Positions 56,401 through 64,000 of a stretch of 64,000 bases of DNA are shown here, one piece after another. The DNA lies in assembly GCA_903813345.2 (NCBI GenBank), contig CAIIXF020000007.1:8935730-8999729 (forward strand), in the 5' to 3' direction. Position 1 is the first letter of the stretch. Each line of letters begins with the position of its first letter. A program made the translations under genes and the position numbers. This DNA comes from Owenia fusiformis. Taxonomy: Eukaryota > Annelida > Polychaeta > Sabellida > Oweniidae. Below the pieces are notes generated by a model that worked only from the letters and a program-made list of their open reading frames with translations, was not told the origin of the DNA and did no database searches.

Positions 56401-59400
56401 CATTGCAGGCAGGTGCAAAAGGTAACTCTAGAATAGTTATTGACATTCTACTGTCTCTAATTAACCTTATGGTTAGGCCACTGGACTTTCCATTTCCTTA
56501 TTGCAATCATGGCCACTATGATTTGGCATGCGCTGAGGCTTTTAAAGCTTTGCAATCACGTTCACAACTCATATTGTCCTCCCAATGCTTCAATTTCATA
56601 GAAATATTATTACATCATTTTCAGAAATTTGAATTTCAATAATGTAGCATCTATTGTATGTCTCTGGTGGATTATAAAGATGTTGATCTGGTTCAATCAT
56701 TGAGGCATGAATAATATCAGTTTAAACTTTTTGCTTTGAATATTATCCTATAAAAACAATATATTGTCATTTAGACCCCTTTTTTCTCTTAACCTTTCTT
56801 ATTCAGAAACCCCAAAGATCTATTTATCAGATTTCAGAATTGAGCCATTGCATCTCCATCAAAAATGTTTCATTATAGCAAATAAAAAAATATTGACATA
56901 TTTTGCCCCACCCTATATTAGAACAGTATGTAGTTTCATATTCAAGATTTGCAGCCTTCAATCTCAGAATGTTGTTGATTTCAGCTATTGTTGATTTGTT
57001 GGATTGGAAACATGTTTAACAACTATTCTTTCAAGCATTTAAATGTGCGTTGACATTTTACGAGAAATGTTGAGTAAGAAAATAACCTTGAGACAAGCGC
57101 AAGACAGAGACATGAAATGTTTTTCTGTCTTAATGAGTAGGAGTCTTGGCTTAAGGTGTGTAAGTTAACCGTAATCCAACACCAAATTCGAAAATTCAGA
57201 ACAATACTTTGCATGCACATATGGCGTTCGTGATCAACTATAAAACGCTTATCCCCCTAGTGTTATATATCAAAATGTACCTGTTCATATAGGAGTTCGA
57301 TTAATCTACATCAAATTATAGGGAGTCAGGTTACTTTTTGAGATATCAGCGTCCATTTATTGTAACTTGCGTTTGCTACCATTTCCTCAATTCTGAGATG
57401 ACAGGCAAACGCGTAGTAAACATGCTCACGTCGGAACTATTTTGACCTACATCGCTATTTTCGTAATTCAAATGAAAGTTGAACTCCTCTTTATTTTGAT
57501 ACCAAGTAGTGGCAAACTAGGTACCCCAGAAGCTAACTATGGCGTTATTTAGAACAAAACCACAAGTTTTTAAATGGACTATATAGGGTCATACCTTTTG
57601 GCAAATGGATATGGAACCTCACACCTTAACTTTGAAATATAAATATTATATACCCAAATATATAAGCTTATGAATGGTATATACTCAAAGGATTGGTATC
57701 GATATGGTGAACTAAATTCAACAATGTTTTTCTCTTAAACCGCAAATATTGGAAACATTCTGTAAAAAACATGGTCCTTTATGTAATTTTGACTGATTGG
57801 CAACAATTTAATGCAGTTGGAATAGATGTTTCATTTCATCCATATATGATATCAGGAACAAAAGAAGTGTCTGATGTGTTTTCTAAATCAATATAGAGAA
57901 AAGTATATATAATTATTTCAAATTATATTGTTACCATTCAAAAGATGACCATTAAATTGACAATGTATAACATTTTCAGAATCTTTTGATGACTGGTTTA
58001 AGGGAAACATGTGTTCAAAAGGTTCACCATATCGATACCCACTTTTGATTAGTTTATAAACTTAAACCTGCAATTCTCACCTTGAGCCCTATGTCTCATT
58101 ACTATATACCGAAGTACTGCTATTAGGGTCAGTATATTAATGCTGGCATAACCAAGGAACGAACCCATCATCCCATATAGTTGGCATCCTGGAGAAATAA
58201 ATGTTCTGAGTATATTTACAAGTAAGTATGTAATATAACAGCAGAGAAAGCCCCCAAGATGAAAATAAAATTATCTTAAAGGTGGAATGCCGAGAATATT
58301 AATACAATTGAACATGTTGAACAACTAATTTATATACTTTTTGTGACTGTTTGAATGGCTATGAATCCCAAGTTCCGATGTGTCTCATCAAGAAGACGAT
58401 ATAATGACAAGGATTATATGTCAAGCGGATTTCATAATTTTTGTGCAAATTTTCTTCTTAGATCGAAAAATGTCATTTAATTCGATAAACTTACGATAGG
58501 TGGTGAAGTGTCTCAAGGTAGGTCATGTGACACAAAACAATGATTCATTCACCAGATGGCGGAGTTAAAAGGAGGTCAATTTTACGACAAACGAAAACCG
58601 TTTAGCTCAGCTTGAATTTTGCTCTCGCAGTCAATCAAAACTGAAACTTCTTTCGTCAATATCGAGGTGAGTGATTTTTTCAGGCTCCGGTATTTTGACA
58701 AAGTAAGTTCAGGTCATAGCCATTCTTCAGGGCAGGTTTGAGGCACCAACAATTTATTTTTGGAGTTTTTCTAGCGAATTAACCCGAGTTTATGGCATTC
58801 CACATTTAAAATATGGTTGTAAGTTTACATGAAGAAGTTGTGGCTTAGTTATGTACTTGAATGAAAATTACTCTGAAAAATGAAAAAACTAATATTATAA
58901 TTTACATGACTTATAGCCGAGCAGCTATCATCAAAGATGGAGACTATTTTTTGACAATAAATTGCCAATTTTGCTAAAAATGTCAATTTGAATATTGAAA
59001 TGATAATTTGACCAAATTTTGTAGATCATTTTTGAATAAAAGGCCAATAGAAGGGCAATTTTAAATATTGAAATGCTAATTTGACCAATTTCTAAAGACC
59101 ATAATTGAATATAAGGGCAATCATTTTTTTTTTGATAGAGAAAAATGCTTACACTTTGAGATATTGAAAACATTTTACAGCTCACTTAATGAGTCTTAAA
59201 TGAGTTGATGTTTAGAATTCCATGAATTAAATATTATATGAGATAGTGCCTTTTGGTGTTTTTGATGTCTACTGGAATGAAACAAATCATGTATGATTAT
59301 ATAGATTATCTAGTTTTGAATATTTTTATATTAAATCTTGATCTGCAGAATTGAACAAAGATTGTCTTTTATTAGGGTTGGGGTCATTTCAAATTCTGTC

Positions 59401-61553
59401 ATCTCAATCACATGTTTGTTACAGATCAATATAAAAGACAATAAAAGTCAATTCAACTTAAGTCAACTCAACCTTAGGTAAACACACAACTTTGTAACCT
59501 CAACCTCTTTCTCTCTCAATCAATTCAATCTCAAGCCAGCCCACAGTGAATTTCATTTGACGAGATGATTTGGCCAAGTTAAAGGGGCAATAAGGCTTCC
59601 CAGCCTATCGTCAGGCGCAATATTGGTCAATATTTGAGGTCTACTTTTGGTCTACTCATAAGGCGTACTTCTGGTCTCCTTTTGGTTTTTCTCTGTGTTA
59701 AATCCCCATAGTCAGGCGCGTTTCAAATATTTAAATTAAGCCAAAAGTAGACCAGAAGTAGACCTCATTTGATGACCTCATCAGGTTTATCAGGTCTATA
59801 TTTGAGGTCTAGACCTCATTTAAGCCTCAACTATCTGTAAATCAGGTCTATATTTGAGGTATACTTTTGGTCTACGCCTTATTTGAGGTTCACTATTGGT
59901 TTTCAGGTCTACTTCTCTTCTGCTTTTGGTGTACACCTTACGTTAAGGCACATTTCAATTATGGAAATTAAGCCTTAAGGTCTAATTTTGGTCTAGACCT
60001 CATTTCAGGTACAAGCCTCATATACCTGTAATTAAGGTCAGGTCATGTTTTGTTGTTTCAAAGTAGAAAAGTACTTAGTACATATCAGTACCCTCCATAG
60101 TTGTTAAATAAATTGCATTTATTTTGAATTGCTGTGTTGTTTTCTAGGATAAACTTGTCTCATGGATAAGATAGAGATCTATGAACACATTAGAAAGATG
60201 AAGCAAAAATTACACAGTATTCTTATATAAATTATATGTAGCCTTATGATGTATTTTTGTTTCATCATTTAAATTTAACAATATTTCAATATTTTATTAT
60301 TTTCAGACATCCTTCTTTAGGTTTCCCAGATTTTGATTATTTTTTTAAGTTCTGATAAAAACCATTAATAGTGAGTTGAAAATACAGTTTACTGGTCTGT
60401 TAACCTAATATATTATAATCTCTATTATAGTCTCCTTCGTGATTCTGAGAAAATACTACAGTAAGTGTGGCTTTTTCAGATTTATGTTTTCTAAGTTTTA
60501 AAAAAAATTCTATGTTTATCAGGTCTAGATTTGGTCATTTTATAAATGTTTAAGTTTTTAAGGCGCAGTTTTGGTCTATACGCCTGTCAGTGAGGTCTAT
60601 TCTAAAATGTTGTTAGTTTATCAGGTCTAGATTTGGTCATTTTGAAAATTGTTTAAGTTTTTCAGGCGCACTTTTGGTCTATACGCCTTACAGTGAGGTC
60701 TATTCTAAAATCTTCTAAGTAAATGTGGTTTAGATTTGGTTTTTAAGGTGCAGTTTTGGTCTATACGCCTGAAAATAAGGTCTATACCTGGAATTAAACT
60801 GGAATTATTGTGAGTAAATGAGGTTAGGTTTTGGTCTAAGCCTTAAAAATACCTGTAAAAGAGGCATACTTTTAGTCTAGACCTGGAAGTAAGGCGCATT
60901 TGAGGTTAATTTTTGGTCTACGCCTCAAAAACCTGATGATAGGCTGGGTTGTAGAGAGAAAATAGGAAAAATTTAACTCTTTCTGAGCTATCAAGGCAAC
61001 AGTTGGCTTAACATCTTCTTCGACATACCTATTTTCTTAAAATGTATGGATAAACTATCAATTTCGGCATTAAAAAGTGTAAATTCAGTTCAAAGCTTCA
61101 AAAAGGGGACGTCCACTTTTATATTTTTAAGATCCACCATGTTTCAAGAGTAATATAAGCTGAAATAATGATTATCTAGGGGGTTTCTTTGGAGAAAATA
61201 AAAATAGATGTAAGTCTAGATAAAATATCCAAACTTAAATATATTTTGACACTGGTCCATGATCGTTGAATGGCCCCTCTGCACTACTTGTTGCACCTTT
61301 AAAGTAGGGTTGAATTGACAAGGAATGTATGTAACTACTAACCTATCATTCCAAATTTCCATCCATGAGTTAAGAAAGAATAAAAAACAAAGGGGCATCC
61401 AATTAAGGACATTCCAAGATCGATAACTGCCAAGTTCATAATGCATATATCTATGGGTCTCAAGACAGTGTTGGCTTTATATCCGGCAATCAGAACTATA
61501 GTATTCAGTATCGAGCCGCAGCAAGCTGCAAACATAAAATCATCGCTTGACAT
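53457..61553 (-). CDS. Opsin (visual/non-visual photoreceptor GPCR), 4 exons
   Basis: Minus-strand exons: 61553-61343, 58188-58081, 55369-55059 and 53768-53457 (TGA), phases consistent, 313 residues as modelled. Exon 1 gives TM1-2 (LNLAVIDLG-type TM2). Exon 2 gives TM3 with Cys72 (bovine 110) and Tyr75 (position 113). Exon 3 gives TM4-5, with Glu144 (counterion site 181) and Cys150 (187) in QFDIEPTKTSC. Exon 4 gives TM6 (FFITWSPYAIVCFW) and TM7 with the retinal-binding Lys254 (FAKTA; bovine 296), NPIIY and a helix-8 KRFR. Lys in TM7 makes the opsin call firm; subclass (xenopsin, ciliary or other) is not decided. Oddities: LRY replaces E/DRY at the end of TM3, and only ~6 residues precede TM1, so an upstream exon is likely missing. 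GTTTGCAG at 61529-61536 is a possible acceptor for it. Confidence 0.9.
54526..55043. mobile_element. TIR element in opsin intron 3, next to the splice donor
   Basis: TACTGTACACCCGGTATTAT at 54526 pairs with the complement of GGGCGTACAGTA ending 55043 (~24 bp, one mismatch). Both sides carry TA (54524-54525, 55044-55045). The interior is rich in TTCGCG and CGCGAAA words. Its right end is 15 bp from the last base of opsin exon 3 (55059). Confidence 0.8.
55776..56394. mobile_element. TIR element family X, copy 3 (opposite orientation), in an opsin intron
   Basis: ACTCAGATGCGAGTAGG at 55776 and TACTCGCATCTAGT at the right match the termini of copy 1, and CACTACCAGGTGGCTGAGTC and TGGGGAATCTCCCCGA match its interior in reverse. 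Contains a short local duplication of TACATGTGTAGATTCCAAAT. Confidence 0.7.
57685..58047. mobile_element. TIR element, second copy of the 31773 family, in opsin intron
   Basis: AAGGATTGGTATCGATATGG near the left end pairs with CCATATCGATACCCACTTTT at the right. Internal sequence (AACAATGTTTTTCTCTTAAA, GACTGATTGGCAACAATTTA) matches the element at 31773-32455 without its nested insert. It ends about 35 bp from opsin exon 2. Confidence 0.7.
58280..58805. mobile_element. TTAA-flanked (piggyBac-type) MITE, 526 bp
   Basis: AGGTGGAATGCC at 58280 pairs with GGCATTCCACAT ending 58805 (11 of 12), and each end abuts TTAA (58276-58279 and 58806-58809). TTAA target duplication is the hallmark of piggyBac elements. 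No transposase frame. It lies in an opsin intron, 90 bp upstream of exon 2. Confidence 0.7.
59599..60948. mobile_element. 1.35 kb element packed with GGTCTA/TTTTGGTCTA repeats
   Basis: Ends are CCCAGCCTATCGTCAGG (59599) and its near-complement CCTGATGATAGGCTGGG (60948), one mismatch. Inside, words such as AGGTCTA, TTTTGGTCTA, AAGGCGCA and TACGCCT recur dozens of times in both orientations, especially at 59630-60010 and 60520-60940. The middle (60030-60470) is ordinary AT-rich sequence. No coding frame; family unknown. Confidence 0.65.
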
Positions 61554-62496
61554 TATGCATTGCTATTATTTAACACAAATTCATAATAACATTTTGTACC
61601 TTTTACTTACTGCATGTATATGATGTAGGTTAAAGGCTGACATCTGTTTGACACATATAATAATTATATATGCTACAAAATATAGAAACTACTACAGCGC
61701 TTACACAAAGCAAGCAAGCAAAAAATAAAATAAATTATGAAAGAACACTTATCACAATATTAAAGACAATTGAACAAATATATAACAGGGATTGTGTAAC
61801 ACTTAACTTAATGACCTGCACCTGGAGAGTAATAATATTTCATGATTACATGAGCAGCAGCATTTTCTCAATATTTTCACCTTGATGTAGGAAGATTAAA
61901 GGATATGAAAAATTATATTTCCTTTGAGCAGTGATATGATTGTGTAGGTTCAGATTATAATTGAAAATGCTGTGATATGATAGAAAATTTAGAATTAACT
62001 TGAGTTTCCTCAGAACTTTGCAGTGAATAATCATTACTGATTACGTATATAAATTCAACATGACCATTTAAAAATGTTAGCTGGAGAATAATTTGAATAT
62101 CCTTTATGTCAAAAGCAACTCAACAAATGTTCAAGATACATTCATATATTTACTTCTGAACTTCACATGCACAACTTACAATTTACAACTCTTTTTAATG
62201 CTAAAGGAGAGAGTAATTCAAGTGACTGGATTATTGGTATGCTCAATGCACTTTATAAGCAAGGCACTCTGGTAGTCAAGAGGTTAATGTACCTGCTTGT
62301 ATAGGCAAATTAATTTGATGCAATTACCCAAAACTGTCTTGTTTTTAGCGCAGAAGAACAAAATCTGTCAGATCCACTTAAGGGTGCTCATAAGAAAAAT
62401 AGAAGTACAACTGATAGTATTTTTATTTTAGAAACATTAATCAACAAGTTTAAGCAGCATAAAAACCACTGAATATATGTATGATAGATTTTAGGA
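61554..62496. other. Region upstream of opsin exon 1
   Basis: AT-rich sequence. A missing 5' opsin exon encoding the extracellular N-terminus may lie here or further upstream on the minus strand, but I could not identify it. Confidence 0.35.
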
Positions 62497-63323
62497 CAGT
62501 GGAGACGATAACCATATTTAATGTGTAGTAAGGCAATTGCCATGTTGCACGACAATTGCCGTGAAATTATGAAGCATCAGTGTGCATGTCAATAGATAAT
62601 AACAACAATTGCCGTCATGTCCGTCAAGTGATGTGCAATATTTTGCGCGGCAATTGACGAGCAATTGTATCTTGTAAAAGTTTCACATATTATCGGCAGG
62701 GCAACAGGCAGTTATAAACTGGGGAACTAGTGGGTAAATCATGATTTGCATCGTATGCAATAGTTATAAACATTTGCTATTGTCCGGGTTGCATTTTGAA
62801 CTAACAACTATTATGATGTGCTTACGTAAAAACAAATCATGTCATGATTCGTAATTCCAATATGGCATTTTTCTAGGATTCTTGAGAGGTAACTTTGATT
62901 AGTTCTAGCGCACAATTCCCACATACAAGTGCTAGATTAGATAAAATACTTGAAGAAAATGCAATAAAATGAGTTCCATCAATCGATTTAGACTTTCCAA
63001 GAATGCAAGTTCAGTGGTGACTTCATTGGTTTGTCACATTGACAGAAAATTCAACGGCGATTGAACGGCATTTTCCCCACAATTTTGGAGTGAAATACTT
63101 CCCTGGGATTTAATATACCATTAATGTTTACCAAATGTATACATACTATAAGAGAAATATTACTTAGATTGTATATATATTAAACACTGGGTCTTCTAAC
63201 TAATATGGTGTTTCAAATTATAAATTACAATGGACATTATGCTTATTGACGTGATTCACATCAATTGACGTGCAAAAGGGCAATCTCTGTGTTATATGTC
63301 AAATGGGGTTATCGTCTCCACTG
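62497..63323. mobile_element. TIR element with CAGTGGAGACGATAACC ends and CAATTGCC repeats
   Basis: CAGTGGAGACGATAACC at 62497 is the exact complement of GGTTATCGTCTCCACTG ending 63323. Both sides are flanked by TAGGA (62492-62496 and 63324-63328), a 5-bp target duplication. Near the left end ACAATTGCC/GGCAATTG words repeat at least five times (62535-62670), and CAATTGACG/TTGAACGGCA variants lie towards the right end. No transposase; 827 bp. Confidence 0.75.
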
Positions 63324-63447
63324 TAGGAAGACTTTTGATTACATAGATCATTCCATCTTCACCCCGGGTGATCAATATCCTGTGTTCCGAATTTCGTTCC
63401 AGCAAGTCAGTGACCCGAGGTTGAGTTTTTACTGAATCCCGATAAAT

Positions 63448-63515
63448 ATGGCGTCTTGTTCGCCACTGGACGACCCAGGTGACAAAAATGTGTCAAACAA
63501 ATCAGTTAGCATAAG
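63448..63515 (+). CDS. Possible first coding exon of another gene
   Basis: ATGGCGTCTTGTTCGCCACT opens a frame encoding MASCSPLDDPGDKNVSNKSV plus SI, ending at a good donor AAG|GTAAGAATG (63516). The sequence is locally less AT-rich and the ATG context (AAATATGG) is acceptable, which looks like a 5' exon. No domain is recognisable, and no downstream exon lies before the window end. Alternatively it is an internal exon of the WD40 gene or chance. Confidence 0.3.
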
Positions 63516-64000
63516 GTAAGAATGAATATAGAGTAATGCATTCGGTGCTGGAATATGTTTTCAACATGTTCCTAAATGATTATCCATATGTGTAGGCTAT
63601 TAATGCAAATCGAAGCATGAAACCAACATGACCCAATTCGAAAAGCTCACAGAAAACTATATCAGCGAGTCGTTCTTTGCCTTCTGTAAGTAATGATGGA
63701 TACTCTGAGCATTGTATAACTGTAAAGTATACCTTATTAGTATGTCTCAACTTGTGCTATGTTTGAATTCAAGCTATTATCTTTCATAATCGTCATAGAA
63801 GTCATTGAAAGATATATTCCATTCTACCGAATAGGAATCGTCATTGTCCCGAAGCTACAGAATAAGATTATATATATTTTGTATACTTTTGAGAATCCAT
63901 TCATGAATACATCAAGCTAATTTGGTGCTACATTTCTTGTTATTATTTTACAAATTCAAGATCGAATTTCCCTGCCTGTATATTGATTTCCACATTGGCA
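63516..64000. other. Window end; nothing recognised
   Basis: AT-rich sequence, presumably an intron if the exon at 63448 is real. Confidence 0.3.

Noticed and set aside
56403-56642. Possible exon after TTGCATTGCAG
   Set aside because: No similarity to WD40 or opsin sequence and no matching donor; it directly abuts a transposon end.

Overview
This is a eukaryotic, animal nuclear DNA window: AT-rich, with short exons carrying GT..AG introns and long introns crowded with transposon relics. The gene content points to a marine invertebrate: an opsin, a Tctex-type dynein light chain, tandem trypsin-like proteases, a death-domain protein and a large WD40 protein. A mollusc or other lophotrochozoan is my best guess, but the window alone does not settle the phylum.

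Layout. 2-2502 (+): the 3' exons of a death-domain gene. 3781-7938: a 4.2 kb foldback-type element whose long inverted arms are built of tandem subrepeats and enclose two LINE 3' fragments. 8862-9413 (+): a single-exon Tctex1-domain gene, with an RFX-type X-box about 0.7 kb upstream. 10.76-17.58 kb (+): two tandem copies of a seven-exon secreted serine protease gene, promoter included. 17.6-31 kb: no recognisable gene. This part holds several terminal-inverted-repeat (TIR) elements, including a candidate 8.2 kb element (22472-30666) with GC-rich arms and a 4-bp target-site duplication.

31.2-52.96 kb (+): a large WD40-repeat gene, probably related to the poorly described WDR87/WDR97-type proteins. 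At least 11 coding exons are visible and the gene continues after a splice donor at 52956. Its introns carry many transposons, including a three-level nest at 43.57-46.67 kb. 53457-61553 (-): a four-exon opsin gene on the opposite strand, starting 0.5 kb beyond the last visible WD40-gene exon. It may lie inside that gene's next intron. 63448-63515 (+): a possible first coding exon of another gene.

The most unusual structure is at 50719-52955. The 3' splice acceptor and first part of one WD40-gene exon are tandemly repeated 20 times, almost all with a 111-bp (37-codon) period. Acceptors 6-20 stay in frame with the real exon, so acceptor choice could add 0 to 14 copies of a 37-residue module. 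Acceptors 1-5 lead to frameshift and early termination.

All exon models come from reading splice motifs, phases and protein similarity by eye. No alignment or database search was run.
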